This document shows, in pieces, positions 47,654 to 60,330 of a DNA stretch of 64,000 nucleotides. The notes beneath the pieces were generated by a model. The model worked only from the letters and a program-made list of their open reading frames with translations, did not search any database and had not been told where the DNA came from. Where the stretch lies: assembly GCF_011398355.1 (NCBI RefSeq), contig NZ_AP021889.1, positions 2,356,001-2,420,000 on the forward strand, written 5' to 3'. How positions within the stretch are numbered: the first letter of the stretch is position 1; each line of letters begins with the position of its first letter. The stretch is from Thiosulfatimonas sediminis (GTDB taxonomy: Bacteria > Pseudomonadota > Gammaproteobacteria > Thiomicrospirales > Thiomicrospiraceae). The translations under genes were made by a program, and so were the position numbers.

Positions 47654-49756
47654 TTAGTCGCCTTTCTTAGACGCTGCAATAATTTCTTCTTGAATATTGC
47701 GAGGTGCTTCAGAATACTTCTGGAACTCCATGCTGTAAGAAGCACGACCTTGCGTTAGTGAACGCATTTGGTTTGAGTAACCGAACATTTCTGAAAGCGG
47801 TACGTCTGCCTTAACAGACTTACCAGTCGGGATGTCATCCATTGCGTTAATCATACCACGGCGACGGTTAAGGTCACCGATGATGTCACCCATGTACTCT
47901 TCAGGAGTCGTTACTTCAACCTTCATAATCGGCTCAAGAACAACAGCGCCTGCGTTGCCAACAGCGTTCTTAACACCCATCGATGCAGCAACTTGGAACG
48001 CCATCTCGTTCGAGTCAACATCATGGTAAGAACCATCGATCAACTCAACGGTTACATCAACCATTGGGTAACCAGCGATAACACCCGCTTCTAACTGAAG
48101 ACGCGCGCCTTTTTCTACCGCACCGATGTATTCTTTCGGAACCGTACCACCGACAACTGAGTTAATGAACTTAAAGCCTGCATTCTCTTCAGAAGGACGA
48201 ACTTTAAAGACAACGTGACCATATTGACCACGACCACCAGACTGGCGTACAAATTTACCATGCGCTTCAACTTCCTTGCGGATCGTTTCACGGTAAGAAA
48301 CTTGCGGTGCACCAATGTTGGCTTCAACTTTAAATTCACGACGCATACGATCAACGATGATATCCAGGTGAAGCTCACCCATACCAGAGATGATTGTTTG
48401 GTTCGTTTCTTCATCAGTGTGAACACGGAAAGACGGATCTTCTGCAGCTAGTTTACCTAGCGCAATACCCATTTTCTCTTGGTCAGCTTTGGTTTTTGGC
48501 TCGATCGCAATCGAAATTACTGGCTCAGGGAATTCCATACGCTCAAGGATAACTGGGTTATCGATATCACATAAAGTATCACCTGTTGTTGTGTCTTTTA
48601 GACCCACCGCACAAGCGATCTCACCAGCACGCACTTCTTTGATCTCTTCACGAGAGTTAGAGTGCATCTGCAGAATACGACCAACACGTTCTTTTTTGCC
48701 TTTAACAGTATTCATAACAGGCGAACCTGCGCCTAGAACACCCGAATAAACACGGAAGAACGTCAAAGTACCGACATAAGGATCGGTCATGATTTTGAAC
48801 GCTAGCGCAGCGAAAGGCTCATCATCAGTAGAGTGACGCTCAACTGGCGTACCGTCTTCTAATTCACCTTTAATTGCAGGTACATCCGTTGGTGCTGGCA
48901 TGTAATCCAAAACACCATCCAGCAGTGTTTGCACACCCTTGTTTTTGAAAGATGAACCACAGAACATTGGCACGATTTCAACCGCGATACAACGCTGACG
49001 AATACCCGCCTTGATCTCTTCTTCGGTCAAATCACCTTCTTCAAGGTATTTATCCATCAACTCTTCAGTTGCTTCCGCCGCCGCTTCAACCAATTTTTCA
49101 CGCCATTCTTGCGCTAAATCGACCATATCAGCTGGGATGTCTTCATAGGTAAACTTCATACCCATGTTCTCTTCTTCCCAGTAGATGGCTTGCATCTTAA
49201 CTAGGTCGACGATACCACGGAATGTCTCTTCAGCACCGATAGGCAACTGTACTGGCACAGGCGTTGCACCAAGACGGTCAACAACCATTTTACAAACGTT
49301 TAAAAAGTTTGCACCGGCACGGTCCATCTTGTTGACGTAACCCATACGAGGTACGCCGTACTTATCTGCTTGACGCCATACTGTTTCAGACTGTGGCTCA
49401 ACACCAGATACAGAACAGAAACAGGTAACAGCACCATCAAGTACACGTAGAGAACGTTCTACTTCAATTGTGAAGTCAACGTGTCCAGGGGTATCGATAA
49501 TGTTAATACGGTGCTGCGGATAGTTCTTCGCCATCCCACTCCAGAAAGCGGTAGTCGCTGCAGAAGTGATAGTAATACCACGTTCCTGCTCTTGCTCCAT
49601 CCAGTCCATAGTTGCAGCACCGTCATGTACTTCACCGATTTTGTGAGAAACACCGGTGTAGTAAAGAATACGTTCAGTTGTTGTTGTTTTACCCGCGTCG
49701 ATGTGGGCCATGATACCGATATTACGGTATTGTTCTAAAGGGGTTTTACGTGCCAC
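47654..49756 (-). CDS. fusA: Elongation factor G
   Basis: EF-G drives translocation and, with RRF, ribosome recycling. The 700-residue protein has AHIDAGKT (17-24), [12 protein letters not shown] (switch I region, 58-69), DTPGHVDF (87-94) and a [10 protein letters not shown] motif. Domains II-V follow, including the [14 protein letters not shown] stretch and the end [20 protein letters not shown] strong hairpin lies in the gap after rpsG. It precedes tufA by 62 bp. Confidence 0.98.
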   Translation of the reverse strand: MARKTPLEQYRNIGIMAHIDAGKTTTTERILYYTGVSHKIGEVHDGAATMDWMEQEQERGITITSAATTAFWSGMAKNYPQHRINIIDTPGHVDFTIEVERSLRVLDGAVTCFCSVSGVEPQSETVWRQADKYGVPRMGYVNKMDRAGANFLNVCKMVVDRLGATPVPVQLPIGAEETFRGIVDLVKMQAIYWEEENMGMKFTYEDIPADMVDLAQEWREKLVEAAAEATEELMDKYLEEGDLTEEEIKAGIRQRCIAVEIVPMFCGSSFKNKGVQTLLDGVLDYMPAPTDVPAIKGELEDGTPVERHSTDDEPFAALAFKIMTDPYVGTLTFFRVYSGVLGAGSPVMNTVKGKKERVGRILQMHSNSREEIKEVRAGEIACAVGLKDTTTGDTLCDIDNPVILERMEFPEPVISIAIEPKTKADQEKMGIALGKLAAEDPSFRVHTDEETNQTIISGMGELHLDIIVDRMRREFKVEANIGAPQVSYRETIRKEVEAHGKFVRQSGGRGQYGHVVFKVRPSEENAGFKFINSVVGGTVPKEYIGAVEKGARLQLEAGVIAGYPMVDVTVELIDGSYHDVDSNEMAFQVAASMGVKNAVGNAGAVVLEPIMKVEVTTPEEYMGDIIGDLNRRRGMINAMDDIPTGKSVKADVPLSEMFGYSNQMRSLTQGRASYSMEFQKYSEAPRNIQEEIIAASKKGD

Positions 49757-49789
49757 TTTAATTAACCTTTCAGTTTAAACCAAAAATAA

Positions 49790-49808
49790 AGGCCCTTAAA
49801 AAGGGCCT
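49790..49808 (-). terminator. Terminator-like hairpin between rpsG and fusA
   Basis: AGGCCCTT (49790-49797) and AAGGGCCT (49801-49808) form a perfect 8-bp stem with loop AAA. On the minus strand TTATTTTT follows. Being inside the str operon, it may attenuate or process the message rather than end it. Confidence 0.65.
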
Positions 49809-49822
49809 CCATTAGCAGATGA

Positions 49823-50296
49823 TTACCAACGGAAATGAGAGAAGGCTTTGTTTGCCTCTGCCATTCTATGGGTATCTTCTTTCTTCTTAACTGCTGAACC
49901 ACGACCTTCTAAAGCGTCACCCAGTTCACCAGCAAGACGAAGCATCATCCCTTTTTCGCTGCGCTTACGAGAAGCATCAACGATCCAACGCATAGCGAGA
50001 GCCAGTTTACGCTCTGGACGAACTTCAACAGGTACTTGGTATGTTGCACCACCAACGCGGCGAGATTTAACCTCAACCATTGGTCCGACAGCTTCAAGCG
50101 CGTCTCTTAACAACTCCGCTTGCTGACCACCGTTTTTACGTTCAACTACAATATCTAGCGCATCGTAAACAATTTTCTCAGCTACAGCTTTTTTGCCGCT
50201 AACCATAATCATATTAACGAATTTCGTTAACGTAATATCTCCAAACTTCGGATCAGGTAGTACCTGACGCTTTGGAATTTCTCTTCTTCTTGCCAT
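49823..50296 (-). CDS. rpsG: 30S ribosomal protein S7
   Basis: S7 organises the 30S head and is the translational repressor of the str operon in E. coli. The 157-residue protein begins [20 protein letters not shown] and has [22 protein letters not shown] in segments and [30 protein letters not shown] near the end. Length is normal. Confidence 0.98.
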   Translation of the reverse strand: MARRREIPKRQVLPDPKFGDITLTKFVNMIMVSGKKAVAEKIVYDALDIVVERKNGGQQAELLRDALEAVGPMVEVKSRRVGGATYQVPVEVRPERKLALAMRWIVDASRKRSEKGMMLRLAGELGDALEGRGSAVKKKEDTHRMAEANKAFSHFRW

Positions 50297-50360
50297 TCTT
50301 AACTCTTCCGGTATAAATGTAACACTAAACTTGCAAAACGTATGTTAAGGAATAATCAGA

Positions 50361-50735
50361 TTATTTCTTCGGACGCTTCGCACCGTACTTAGAACGACCT
50401 TGTTTACGATTAGCAACACCGGCACAATCAAGTGCGCCACGAACTGTGTGATAACGTACACCAGGCAAATCTTTAACACGACCACCACGGATAAGAATAA
50501 CCGAGTGCTCTTGCAGGTTATGACCTTCACCACCAATATAGGAAGCAACTTCATAGCCGTTTGTTAAACGTACACGCGCAACTTTACGTAGAGCAGAGTT
50601 TGGCTTTTTAGGGGTTGTTGTATAAACACGCGTACAAACACCACGACGTTGAGGACAAGCCTGTAACGCAGCTACGTTTGAAACTTTACGCTTATCTTTA
50701 CGCGGCTTACGCACCAACTGGTTAATAGTAGCCAT
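50361..50735 (-). CDS. rpsL: 30S ribosomal protein S12
   Basis: S12 controls decoding accuracy; mutations here give streptomycin resistance. The 124-residue protein has [19 protein letters not shown], then [20 protein letters not shown] (Lys-43 region, wild-type PKKPNSA) and [20 protein letters not shown] (Lys-88 region). Both resistance sites look wild-type. It heads the str operon under the promoter at 50820-50848. Confidence 0.98.
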   Translation of the reverse strand: MATINQLVRKPRKDKRKVSNVAALQACPQRRGVCTRVYTTTPKKPNSALRKVARVRLTNGYEVASYIGGEGHNLQEHSVILIRGGRVKDLPGVRYHTVRGALDCAGVANRKQGRSKYGAKRPKK

Positions 50736-50781
50736 TCAATTTCTCCAAATTTGAGATTTACTCTTACACATAAACGAAGCT

Positions 50782-50804
50782 GTAGGCCTAAAAAATAGAC
50801 CTAC
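50782..50804 (-). promoter_or_regulatory. Hairpin in the rpsL leader
   Basis: GTAGGCCTA (50782-50790) and TAGACCTAC (50796-50804) form a 9-bp stem with one G-U wobble and a 5-nt loop, between the str promoter and rpsL. Its role is unknown; it could be a ribosomal-protein target. Confidence 0.5.
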
Positions 50805-50819
50805 GTATAAGGAAAGCGA

Positions 50820-50848
50820 ATTTTAGAGAGGTCAATTCAATAAGTCAA
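50820..50848 (-). promoter_or_regulatory. Sigma-70 promoter of the str operon
   Basis: On the minus strand TTGACT (50843-50848), 17 bp, TAAAAT (50820-50825). It lies in the 138-bp rpoC-rpsL gap, within 30 bp of the rpoC stop. Confidence 0.85.
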
Positions 50849-50873
50849 GCCTTAACTGCTTGAATTTATTAAA

Positions 50874-53800
50874 TTACTCCTCAATCGGCTGTTCTTCGCC
50901 CACCATGACTTCCAGCAACTCGGCGCTGATAGTTTCTTCTTCAGCTACCATCGGTTGATCCGCGTTCAAGAATGCCTTGAGTTCTGCCGCTGACTTCTCT
51001 TGGGCACTACGGCGTGCTTTATGATAAGCAAAACCAGTACCCGCAGGAATCAAGCGACCCACAATAACGTTCTCTTTCAAACCAACCAGGGTATCGCGCT
51101 TACCAGAAACTGCGGCTTCAGTAAGAACACGCGTTGTCTCTTGGAAAGACGCTGCCGAAATAAACGACTCAGTCGCCAACGACGCTTTAGTGATACCAAG
51201 AAGAACGCGCTCATAAGACGCTTCAACCTTGCCTTCTTCACGGGCTTTTTCATTTAAACCAAGCACTTTTGAGTATTCTGCTTGCTCACCACGAATCAGT
51301 CCGGTATCACCAGAGGACTTAACTTCAACTTTACGCAACATCTGACGAACAATTGTCTCGATATGCTTATCGTTAATCTTAACCCCTTGTAGACGGTAAA
51401 CATCTTGCACTTCGTCAACGATGTATTCCGCTAATTTTTCAACACCCAATAGGCGTAGGATATCGTGTGGATTTGGGTTACCCTCAACCACAACATCCCC
51501 TTTCTCAACACGCTCACCTTCGAACACGCTGACGGTACGCCACTTAGGAATCAATGTCTCATACACTTCACCACTGTCTTGGGTGATCATTAGACGCTGC
51601 TTGCCTTTGGTCTCTTTACCGAAGCCAATAACGCCCGGCACTTCCGCCATAATTGAAGGTTCTTTTGGCTGACGCGCTTCAAACAAGTCTGCAACGCGCG
51701 GTAGACCCCCGGTAATATCCTTGTTTTTCGAAGACGCTTGTGGAATACGCGCTAATACGTCCCCGCGACCGACTTTTGCATTTGCCTGAACGATAACAAT
51801 CGAGTTTTCTGGCAAATAGTACATCGCCGGAGTTTGCGTCCCTGGGAAACAAACTGCGTCGCCTTTCTCGTCCACGATTTCAATGTAAGGACGAATATCC
51901 TTAGCAATCGAAGCACGTTCTTTCGCATCTTTCACGACACGAGAAGTCAAACCAGTGACTTCATCCAGACGCTCTTCAACCGTTCCGTCGAAGTTACCGA
52001 AGTGAATCATACCTTCCGCTTCAGTTACGATCGGATGCGTGTGCGGATCCCAATTAGCAAGTACATCGCCCGCTTTCAGCGCGCCGCCGTCTTGTGTATT
52101 TAGGATAGCACCGTAGTTGATTTTATAACGCTCTTGCTCACGTCCTGACAAATCCATCAAAGACACTTCACCAGAACGCGAAGTCACAACAATCTGTCCT
52201 TCCGAGTTTGTCAGGGTTTTCATATTGAAGTATTTAACATGGCCTTCATGCTTAACTTCAATCGAACTTTGCGCCGCTGAGCCGGATGCGGTACCACCGA
52301 TGTGGAAGGTACGCATGGTTAGCTGAGTACCTGGCTCACCGATCGACTGCGCCGCCATAACACCGACTGCTTCACCCATGTTCACCAACTGCCCACGAGC
52401 CAAATCACGACCGTAACATTGTTGACAGATACCGAAACGGGTTTCACACGTCATTGGCGAACGCACCAATACATGGTCAATACCACTTAAATCGATTAGA
52501 TTCGCTAACTTCTCATCAATCAGCGACCCTTTTTCGATCAGTAACTCACCTTTAATCGTCATCACGTCTTCAGCTGTTACACGACCCAATACGCGGTCAC
52601 GTAGAGACTCAATGATGTCACCACCTTCAACGTGTGCCGTCATGTTAATACCCGTATCGGTACCACAGTCGGTTTCAGTCACAACCACATCCTGTGCAAC
52701 ATCAACCAGACGACGAGTTAGGTAACCGGAGTTAGCGGTTTTCAGTGCCGTATCCGCAAGACCTTTACGGGCACCGTGCGTTGAGATGAAGTACTGCAAT
52801 ACGTTTAGACCTTCACGGAAGTTAGCCGTGATCGGGGTCTCGATGATCGAACCATCTGGTTTCGCCATCAGACCACGCATCCCACCCAACTGACGCATCT
52901 GCGCAACGCTACCACGAGCGCCCGAGTCCGCCATCATGTATACCGAGTTAAATGAGGTCTGCTTATGCGAGTTACCGTCTTTATCAACCACAGTTTCGTG
53001 TTGCAACTCTTCCATCATTGACTTGGTTACCAACTCATTGGTATGTGACCAAATATCAACAACTTTGTTGTAACGCTCACCTTCGGTAACAAGACCTTGT
53101 GAGAACTGGTTTTGAATCTCTTCAACCTGCTTATCCGCACGTTCGATAATGCCCGCTTTCGAATCCGGAATTAACATATCATCCGAACAGAATGATAGAC
53201 CCGCAAGCGTAGACCATTTGAAACCGGCATACATTAATTGGTCAGCGAAGATAACCGTCTCTTTCGGCCCCAATTTACGGTAACACTCGTTTAGTACTTT
53301 GGAGATGTTCTTCTTTGTCAGGTTAACGTTGATCATGTCATAGCTAAGGCCACGCGGCAGAATGCGACTCAATAGCGCACGGCCAACCGTCGTATCAACA
53401 ATACGCGTACTAACGCTTTCTACGCCTTCTTCATCAATGACCGCCTCATCAACACGCAATTTAATCTTCGCATGCAATTCAACAACCTTAGCACCCAAAG
53501 CACGCTCTGCTTCCTGCCAGTTGGCGAACACCATGCCTTCGCCCTTACCGTTGATACGATCACGCGAAATATAGTACAGACCCAGAACAACGTCCTGCGA
53601 CGGAACAATAATAGGGTCACCGTTGGCCGGTGACAGCAAGTTATTGGTCGACATCATTAATGTACGTGCTTCTAACTGAGCTTCTAGCGATAAAGGTACG
53701 TGTACGGCCATCTGGTCACCATCGAAGTCGGCGTTGAATGCCGAGCAAACCAATGGGTGCAAGTTAATCGCTTTACCTTCAATCAATACCGGTTCAAACG

Positions 53801-55106
53801 CTTGAATACCTAAACGGTGAAGTGTCGGTGCACGGTTCAACAGAATCGGGTGTTCGCGGATAACTTCATCCAACACATCCCATACTTCCGGCAGACTCAT
53901 CTCAACCATCTTCTTGGCCGCTTTAATCGTTGGCGCTAAACCGCGTTTTTGCAGACGGCTGAAAATGAACGGCTTAAACAGTTCCAATGCCATTTTCTTC
54001 GGTAGACCGCACTGGTGCAGACGCAGTGTCGGGCCAACCACGATAACCGAACGACCAGAGTAGTCAACACGCTTACCAAGTAAGTTTTGACGGAAACGAC
54101 CTTGCTTACCTTTAATCATATCCGCAAGTGATTTCAACTGGCGCTTATTAGTACCCGTTACCGCACGACCGCGACGACCGTTATCTAACAAAGAGTCAAC
54201 CGACTCTTGCAGCATACGTTTTTCATTACGCACGATAATGTCCGGCGCCATCAGATCTAACAGACGCTTTAGACGGTTATTACGGTTAATAACACGACGG
54301 TAAAGATCGTTCAAATCCGAGGTCGCAAAACGACCACCATCCAGTGGAACCAACGGACGTAACTCAGGCGGTAGAACCGGCAATACGTCAAGAATCATCC
54401 ACTCTGGCTTGTTACCAGATTGCAAGAAAGACTCAATCAATTTCAAACGCTTAGACAACTTCTTCTGCTTGGTTTCCGAACTGGTGTTATCCATCTCGGT
54501 ACGCAGATGCTCTGCTTCGTATTCCAAATCAATTGCTTGTAGCATTTTCTTGATCGCTTCCGCGCCCATCATTGCTTCAAACTCATCGCCATGTTCTTCT
54601 AGCGCATCGAAATACTCTTCTTCAGACAGTAACTGCCAAGGTTCAAGAGGCGTTAAACCTGGGTCTGTTACCATAAACGCTTCAAAGTAAAGAACCGCTT
54701 CAATCTCTTTTAATGTCATGTCCAACATCAAACCGATACGTGACGGTAGCGATTTCAAGAACCAAATGTGGGCAACAGAAGTTGCTAGGTCGATGTGACC
54801 CATACGCTCGCGACGCACCTTAGATTGCGTAACTTCAACACCACATTTTTCACAGATCACACCACGGTGCTTTAAGCGCTTGTACTTACCGCACAAGCAT
54901 TCAAAGTCGCGGATAGGTCCGAAAATTTTGGCACAAAACAGACCATCACGCTCTGGCTTAAAGGTACGGTAGTTGATGGTTTCAGGCTTCTTCACTTCGC
55001 CGTAAGACCATGAACGAATCTTTTCTGGGGAAGCAAGGGTTACCTTAATTGCATCAAAATCACTCGATACGTTCTGCTTTTTCAGAAAACCAATTAAATC
55101 TCTCAT
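50874..55106 (-). CDS. rpoC: RNA polymerase beta-prime subunit
   Basis: The catalytic-magnesium subunit of RNA polymerase. The 1410-residue protein has the N-terminal zinc cysteines [20 protein letters not shown] (about 70-89), the catalytic [14 protein letters not shown] (about 458-471), the rudder and bridge-helix regions (SDSGARGS-type [17 protein letters not shown]), and the second zinc site [17 protein letters not shown] (about 885-905). Its ATG overlaps the rpoB stop as TAATG, so the two are coupled. No strong terminator follows. Confidence 0.99.
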   Translation of the reverse strand: MRDLIGFLKKQNVSSDFDAIKVTLASPEKIRSWSYGEVKKPETINYRTFKPERDGLFCAKIFGPIRDFECLCGKYKRLKHRGVICEKCGVEVTQSKVRRERMGHIDLATSVAHIWFLKSLPSRIGLMLDMTLKEIEAVLYFEAFMVTDPGLTPLEPWQLLSEEEYFDALEEHGDEFEAMMGAEAIKKMLQAIDLEYEAEHLRTEMDNTSSETKQKKLSKRLKLIESFLQSGNKPEWMILDVLPVLPPELRPLVPLDGGRFATSDLNDLYRRVINRNNRLKRLLDLMAPDIIVRNEKRMLQESVDSLLDNGRRGRAVTGTNKRQLKSLADMIKGKQGRFRQNLLGKRVDYSGRSVIVVGPTLRLHQCGLPKKMALELFKPFIFSRLQKRGLAPTIKAAKKMVEMSLPEVWDVLDEVIREHPILLNRAPTLHRLGIQAFEPVLIEGKAINLHPLVCSAFNADFDGDQMAVHVPLSLEAQLEARTLMMSTNNLLSPANGDPIIVPSQDVVLGLYYISRDRINGKGEGMVFANWQEAERALGAKVVELHAKIKLRVDEAVIDEEGVESVSTRIVDTTVGRALLSRILPRGLSYDMINVNLTKKNISKVLNECYRKLGPKETVIFADQLMYAGFKWSTLAGLSFCSDDMLIPDSKAGIIERADKQVEEIQNQFSQGLVTEGERYNKVVDIWSHTNELVTKSMMEELQHETVVDKDGNSHKQTSFNSVYMMADSGARGSVAQMRQLGGMRGLMAKPDGSIIETPITANFREGLNVLQYFISTHGARKGLADTALKTANSGYLTRRLVDVAQDVVVTETDCGTDTGINMTAHVEGGDIIESLRDRVLGRVTAEDVMTIKGELLIEKGSLIDEKLANLIDLSGIDHVLVRSPMTCETRFGICQQCYGRDLARGQLVNMGEAVGVMAAQSIGEPGTQLTMRTFHIGGTASGSAAQSSIEVKHEGHVKYFNMKTLTNSEGQIVVTSRSGEVSLMDLSGREQERYKINYGAILNTQDGGALKAGDVLANWDPHTHPIVTEAEGMIHFGNFDGTVEERLDEVTGLTSRVVKDAKERASIAKDIRPYIEIVDEKGDAVCFPGTQTPAMYYLPENSIVIVQANAKVGRGDVLARIPQASSKNKDITGGLPRVADLFEARQPKEPSIMAEVPGVIGFGKETKGKQRLMITQDSGEVYETLIPKWRTVSVFEGERVEKGDVVVEGNPNPHDILRLLGVEKLAEYIVDEVQDVYRLQGVKINDKHIETIVRQMLRKVEVKSSGDTGLIRGEQAEYSKVLGLNEKAREEGKVEASYERVLLGITKASLATESFISAASFQETTRVLTEAAVSGKRDTLVGLKENVIVGRLIPAGTGFAYHKARRSAQEKSAAELKAFLNADQPMVAEEETISAELLEVMVGEEQPIEE

Positions 55107-58100
55107 TACTCTTGCTCCAACTCAATATCAATACCTAGGGCGCGAATCTCTTTGCGCAGTACGCTGAACGACTCCGGCATACCAGGTTCCATATATTCGT
55201 TACCATCAACAATGTTTTTATACATTTTGGTACGACCGTTCAAGTCATCCGACTTAACCGTTAGCATTTCCTGTAGCGTGAAGGCAGCACCATAAGCTTC
55301 CAGTGCCCACACCTCCATCTCTCCGAAACGCTGACCACCAAACTGCGCTTTACCACCCAACGGCTGCTGTGTAACCAACGAGTAAGGCCCGGTTGAACGC
55401 GCGTGCATTTTGTCATCAACCAAGTGATTCAGTTTCAGATAGTACATATAACCGACAGTTACCGGACGATCGAACTGTTCACCTGTAAGACCGTCAAACA
55501 ACACCATCTGACCAGACTCTGGCAAATCAGCCAAACGCAGCAATGCTTTGATCTGCCCTTCTGAAGCACCGTCAAATACTGGCGAAGCCAAAGGAACGCC
55601 CTTACGCAGATTCCCTGCCAACTCCAGAATCTCATTGTCGCTGAAACTATCTAAGTCAACTTGTTGACCTTGGGTTTCGTTATAAATCTTATGCAAGAAA
55701 GCACGGATTTCTTGAATGTCTTGCTGCTGCTGCAACATCGCATTGATTTTAGAACCCAAACCTTCCGCTGCTAGACCTAAGTGAACCTCTAGAATCTGAC
55801 CAACGTTCATACGCGATGGTACACCCAGTGGGTTCAGACAGATATCGACTGGACGACCGGTTTCATCGAACGGCATATCTTCAACTGGCGCGATACGCGA
55901 GATAACACCTTTGTTACCGTGACGACCCGCCATTTTGTCACCTGGCTGAATACGACGCTTGATTGCAACGTAAACCTTAACCATTTTCGAAACACCCGGT
56001 GCCAAATCATCACCTTGAGTCAGTTTCTTACGCTTCTCTTCATACGCTTCGTCATACGCTTTACGCTTGTCTTTAAGCTGGGTTTCCGCCATCTCAAGCT
56101 GCAACATGACATCTGCATCTTTAACATTCAGACCAAACCAACGATTGGCAGGAACCGTTTGCAGGAAAGACTCATCAATTTGCGTACCATCAACCAATGA
56201 ATGTCCCATCAGTAGCGTACGCAGACGCCCCAATGTATCCGCTTCAAGAATTTTGTACTGTTCGTTGATGTCTTTACGAATTTGCGCCAATTCTTCTTCT
56301 TGAATCGCCATCGCACGCGCATCTTTTTCCACGCCTTCGCGAGTGAACACCTGAACGTCAATAACCGTCCCTTCAACACCCTTGGTAACACGAAGAGAAG
56401 TATCTTTAACATCAGACGCTTTCTCACCAAAAATGGCGCGTAACAGTTTCTCTTCCGGCGTCAGCTGAGTCTCACCTTTTGGCGTCACTTTACCAACCAG
56501 AATGTCGCCCTGCTTCACTTCTGCACCGACTTGAACGATACCGCAGTCATCAAGACGCGCTAATGCAGACTCACCGACGTTTGGAATATCGGCGGTAATT
56601 TCTTCCGGCCCAAGCTTAGTATCACGAGCCAAACAAGTTAACTCTTCGATGTGAATTGTTGTGTAACGATCCTGCTGCACCACACGCTCAGAAACCAAAA
56701 TCGAGTCTTCGAAGTTGTAACCGTTCCAAGGCATAAAGGCGATACGCATATTCTGACCAAGAGCCAATTCACCCAAGTCGGTCGAAGGACCATCTGCCAT
56801 GACATCGCCACGGCGTACAATGTCACCGGCTTTAACGACTGGACGTTGGTTAATACAGGTGTTCTGGTTAGAACGCTGGTATTTAACCAAGTTATAAATA
56901 TCAACACCCGACTCACCGGCAGCAATTTCATCCTGATTAACACGCACCACGATACGTGCCGAATCGGACGATAAAATCTCACCGCCACGCTCAGCTACCA
57001 CAGTAACACCTGAGTCAATCGCAACGGTCTTCTCGATACCAGTACCAACCAATGGTTTTTCTGCGCGCAGACATGGAACCGCCTGACGTTGCATGTTGGC
57101 ACCCATTAGGGCACGGTTAGCATCATCATGCTCAAGGAACGGAATCAAGGCCGCCGCCACCGATACGATCTGCTTCGGCGAAACGTCCATATAGTCGATA
57201 TCCGCAGAAGACGACAACGTAAATTCGTTTTGGTGACGTGCTGAAATCAGACCATCAACAAACTTACCGTTTGCATCAAGATTCGCAGACGCCTGTGCAA
57301 TAACGAACTGTGCTTCATCAATCGCTGAAACATATTCGATTTCCTCAGTCACCTTACCGTCAATTACTTTGCGGTACGGGGTTTCCAAGAAGCCATATTC
57401 ATTGGTTTTAGCGTAAATCGCCAAGGTATTAATCAGACCGATGTTCGGCCCTTCTGGCGTTTCAATCGGACAAACACGACCGTAATGGGTCGGGTGAACG
57501 TCACGCACCTCAAAACCTGCACGCTCACGCGTCAAACCACCTGGCCCTAAAGCAGAAACACGACGCTTGTGCGTCACTTCCGACAGCGGGTTAACTTGGT
57601 CCATGAACTGCGACAATTGCGAAGAACCGAAGAACTCTTTAATTGCAGCAGAAACTGGCTTAGCATTAATCAAATCTTGTGGCATCAAGCCATCTGATTC
57701 AGCTTGATTCAAACGCTCCTTAACGGCACGTTCAACACGCACTAGACCGACACGGAAAGCGTTCTCAGCCATTTCACCAACCGCACGAATACGACGGTTA
57801 CCAAGCGTATCAATATCATCAATGGTGCTGTGACCATTACGGATATTGATTAATTCACGCACCACATCAACGATATCTTGGTTTTCAAGTACAACGCTAC
57901 CATCGTTTTCATTGCGACCAAGACGACGGTTTAATTTCATGCGGCCAACTGCAGATAAGTCATAACGTGACTCATCAAAGAACAAGCTGGAGAATAGCGC
58001 TTGCGAAGACTCTTGTGTTGGTGGCTCACCTGGACGCATCATGCGATAAATTTCCATCTGCGCTTCGGTTTGCGAAGTGGTGCTGTCCAAGTTTAGCGTA

Positions 58101-59164
58101 TCGGAAATGTAAGGACCGTTTTCCAACTCATCGATATAAAGAATCTTGATTGAGGTGCCTGTCATGTTAGAGACCTTAGCAACCGTTTCAGCCGTTAGAA
58201 TCTCATTCGTACGTGCAACCAACTCACCGGTATTTTCGTCAATAATTCCTGAAGCCAGAACTTTACCAACCAAGTAATCAACAGGTACTTCAATTTTATC
58301 AACGCCAGACTGCTCAACCAGCTTAACTGTACGCGCTGTAACTTTCTTGCCAGCTTCGCACAAAACCTCACCGTTATGCGCCAACTCAAATGGCATATCC
58401 ATGCCCTTAAATTGGTTGATATCCAGTTTCATTTTGAACGCGTTCTTAGTGATTTCAATGACATTGGCGTCAAAGAAATGCGCCAAAATCTCTTCATTAC
58501 TGTAACCCATGGCACGTAACAAAATAGACACTGGTAGCTTACGACGACGGTCGATACGCGTGAATAGACAATCGTTATGGTCAAATTCAAAATCCAACCA
58601 AGAACCACGGTAAGGAATAATGCGCGCATTAAACAATAATTTACCAGACGAGTGAGACTTACCTTTATCACTATCAAAGATAACCCCTGGCGAACGGTGT
58701 AACTGAGTCACGATAACACGCTCAGTACCGTTAATAACAAAGGTTCCGTTATCCGTCATCAGCGGAATATCGCCTAAATAAACTTCCTGTTCTTTCATGT
58801 CCTTAACCGGACGCTTACCAACTGGCGCATCACGATCATAAATGACTAAACGCATTTTTACGCGTAGCGGTGCGGCATAGGTCACGCCACGTTGCTTACA
58901 CTCTTTAACGTCAAATTCAGGCTGCCCCATGTAGTAACTAACGTACTCAAGGTCGGCTGTACCCGCTACACCTTCAATTGGGAAAACTGACATGAATGCC
59001 GCATGCAAACCCATATTTAGGCGCTCGGATGGCTTCTTATCAATTTGTAAAAATTCATGGAAAGAGCCTTTTTGCAAAGACAGCAAATAAGGAACTTCAA
59101 GAATCGATGGGCGCGTCGCAAAATCCTTACGGACGCGTTTCTTTTCAGTTAAAGAGTAAGTCAT
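55106..59164 (-). CDS. rpoB: RNA polymerase beta subunit
   Basis: The beta subunit forms much of the active-site cleft. The 1352-residue protein has the rifampicin pocket [22 protein letters not shown] (wild-type look: QFMDQ, H in THKRR, S nearby), [21 protein letters not shown] [17 protein letters not shown], and [15 protein letters not shown] near residue 1080. Length matches E. coli (1342). It is preceded by an attenuator at 59308-59342 and overlaps rpoC by one base. Confidence 0.99.
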   Translation of the reverse strand: MTYSLTEKKRVRKDFATRPSILEVPYLLSLQKGSFHEFLQIDKKPSERLNMGLHAAFMSVFPIEGVAGTADLEYVSYYMGQPEFDVKECKQRGVTYAAPLRVKMRLVIYDRDAPVGKRPVKDMKEQEVYLGDIPLMTDNGTFVINGTERVIVTQLHRSPGVIFDSDKGKSHSSGKLLFNARIIPYRGSWLDFEFDHNDCLFTRIDRRRKLPVSILLRAMGYSNEEILAHFFDANVIEITKNAFKMKLDINQFKGMDMPFELAHNGEVLCEAGKKVTARTVKLVEQSGVDKIEVPVDYLVGKVLASGIIDENTGELVARTNEILTAETVAKVSNMTGTSIKILYIDELENGPYISDTLNLDSTTSQTEAQMEIYRMMRPGEPPTQESSQALFSSLFFDESRYDLSAVGRMKLNRRLGRNENDGSVVLENQDIVDVVRELINIRNGHSTIDDIDTLGNRRIRAVGEMAENAFRVGLVRVERAVKERLNQAESDGLMPQDLINAKPVSAAIKEFFGSSQLSQFMDQVNPLSEVTHKRRVSALGPGGLTRERAGFEVRDVHPTHYGRVCPIETPEGPNIGLINTLAIYAKTNEYGFLETPYRKVIDGKVTEEIEYVSAIDEAQFVIAQASANLDANGKFVDGLISARHQNEFTLSSSADIDYMDVSPKQIVSVAAALIPFLEHDDANRALMGANMQRQAVPCLRAEKPLVGTGIEKTVAIDSGVTVVAERGGEILSSDSARIVVRVNQDEIAAGESGVDIYNLVKYQRSNQNTCINQRPVVKAGDIVRRGDVMADGPSTDLGELALGQNMRIAFMPWNGYNFEDSILVSERVVQQDRYTTIHIEELTCLARDTKLGPEEITADIPNVGESALARLDDCGIVQVGAEVKQGDILVGKVTPKGETQLTPEEKLLRAIFGEKASDVKDTSLRVTKGVEGTVIDVQVFTREGVEKDARAMAIQEEELAQIRKDINEQYKILEADTLGRLRTLLMGHSLVDGTQIDESFLQTVPANRWFGLNVKDADVMLQLEMAETQLKDKRKAYDEAYEEKRKKLTQGDDLAPGVSKMVKVYVAIKRRIQPGDKMAGRHGNKGVISRIAPVEDMPFDETGRPVDICLNPLGVPSRMNVGQILEVHLGLAAEGLGSKINAMLQQQQDIQEIRAFLHKIYNETQGQQVDLDSFSDNEILELAGNLRKGVPLASPVFDGASEGQIKALLRLADLPESGQMVLFDGLTGEQFDRPVTVGYMYYLKLNHLVDDKMHARSTGPYSLVTQQPLGGKAQFGGQRFGEMEVWALEAYGAAFTLQEMLTVKSDDLNGRTKMYKNIVDGNEYMEPGMPESFSVLRKEIRALGIDIELEQE

Positions 59165-59307
59165 CGTTAACCTCGACGATAAAGATTGTCAGGAAGATCA
59201 GACCTCAGGGCCTGGGGTACAATCAGTTACGGAATAAATGCATAAAACTGTGGTAGCTTTTATTAAAAAGTTATCAACAGATTACTAACACACTTTTACA
59301 CACTGTT

Positions 59308-59342
59308 AAAACAACAAAAGGCCGGCGTTAAAAACACCAGCC
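59308..59342 (-). terminator. Attenuator-like terminator between rplL and rpoB
   Basis: GGCCGGCGTT (59320-59329) and AACACCAGCC (59333-59342) form a 10-bp stem (two G-U wobbles) with a three-base loop. On the minus strand the T-rich TTTTGTTGTTTT follows. E. coli has a partial terminator at the same place. Confidence 0.8.
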
Positions 59343-59375
59343 ATTTTGCAGCTGAGAATCAGCTTCGCGTCAAAA

Positions 59376-59744
59376 TTATTTAACTTCGACGTTGATACCA
59401 GCATCTTTAAGGTCTTTAGCCATTGCTTCAGCTTCTGCCTTAGAAATACCTTCTTTAAGCGTGAAAGGAGCACCTTCAACGGCTTCTTTCGCTTCTTTAA
59501 GACCTAGACCAGTTGCACCACGAACTGCTTTGATCGCTGCAACTTTGTTGTCGCCTGCAGAAACTAGAACTACGTCAAATTCAGTTTTCTCTTCAACTGC
59601 TTCAGCCGCTGCTGCTGGACCAGCAGAAACCATTGCTGCTGCAGAAACACCAAATTTTTCTTCCATTGCTGAAACTAGCTCAACAACTTCCATGATAGAC
59701 ATGTTAGCAACTGCTTCTAAAATATCGTCTCTTGATACAGACAT
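59376..59744 (-). CDS. rplL: 50S ribosomal protein L7/L12
   Basis: The flexible stalk protein that recruits translation GTPases. The 122-residue product has the N-terminal dimer domain ([20 protein letters not shown]), the hinge rich in Ala ([19 protein letters not shown]), and the C-terminal domain ending [13 protein letters not shown] 59744 is chosen, with GGAGAT upstream. It is made in several copies per ribosome; the downstream attenuator fits an excess of rplJL over rpoBC. Confidence 0.98.
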   Translation of the reverse strand: MSVSRDDILEAVANMSIMEVVELVSAMEEKFGVSAAAMVSAGPAAAAEAVEEKTEFDVVLVSAGDNKVAAIKAVRGATGLGLKEAKEAVEGAPFTLKEGISKAEAEAMAKDLKDAGINVEVK

Positions 59745-59798
59745 CGTAATCTCCAAAAATAAATCGTAATAAATTCAAAAATAATAAAAAAACGGGGC

Positions 59799-60293
59799 TT
59801 ACGCTTCTTCTTTTTGTTCTTTGACCGCTGCAAGAGCGCGAGCAAGTTTTGCAACAGGCTCTTTCATAACAAATAGAAGTTTTGCTACCGCTTCGTCGTA
59901 AGTAGGTAGAGCTGCGATTTGAGCTGTGTAGCTCGCATCCATACAACCTTCACCGATAGACAATGAACGCACAACCAGTTTGTCGTTTGTCTTAGCGAAA
60001 CCTTGTAAAACGCGTGCTGCGTTACCAAGCTCTTCACCAGAGAAAGCGTAAACTAGTGGACCTGTAAAGGTATCCGCCATATCTTCGAACTTAGTACCTT
60101 TAACCGCAAGACGTGCAAGCGTGTTTTTAACAACACGGATTTGTACGTTTGATTTGCGTGCTTCGATACGAAGTTTAGTTAGTTGCTCTACAGTCAAACC
60201 ACGATATTCAGCGGCAACCATTGAACCAGCGCCTGCAGCAATTGCAGCAACTTCTTCAATGACTTGCTTTTTACCTTGAATATTGAGTGCCAT
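59799..60293 (-). CDS. rplJ: 50S ribosomal protein L10
   Basis: L10 anchors the L7/L12 dimers. The 164-residue protein starts MALNIQGKKQVIEEVAAIA and has MVAAEYRGLTVEQLTKLR and the C-terminal helix KLARALAAVKEQKEEA for L12 binding. ATG 60293 is chosen; an in-frame start at 60401 runs through the L10 leader and is not used. TTGGAGG precedes the ATG. Confidence 0.98.
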   Translation of the reverse strand: MALNIQGKKQVIEEVAAIAAGAGSMVAAEYRGLTVEQLTKLRIEARKSNVQIRVVKNTLARLAVKGTKFEDMADTFTGPLVYAFSGEELGNAARVLQGFAKTNDKLVVRSLSIGEGCMDASYTAQIAALPTYDEAVAKLLFVMKEPVAKLARALAAVKEQKEEA

Positions 60294-60308
60294 ATAACCT
60301 CCAAAACA

Positions 60309-60330
60309 GTTTGATAGTGGCCTATCAAAC
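60309..60330 (-). promoter_or_regulatory. Hairpin next to the rplJ ribosome site
   Basis: GTTTGATAG (60309-60317) and CTATCAAAC (60322-60330) form a perfect 9-bp stem with a TGGC loop, between the L10 site and the Shine-Dalgarno sequence. It may switch with the leader to expose or hide the start. Confidence 0.55.
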
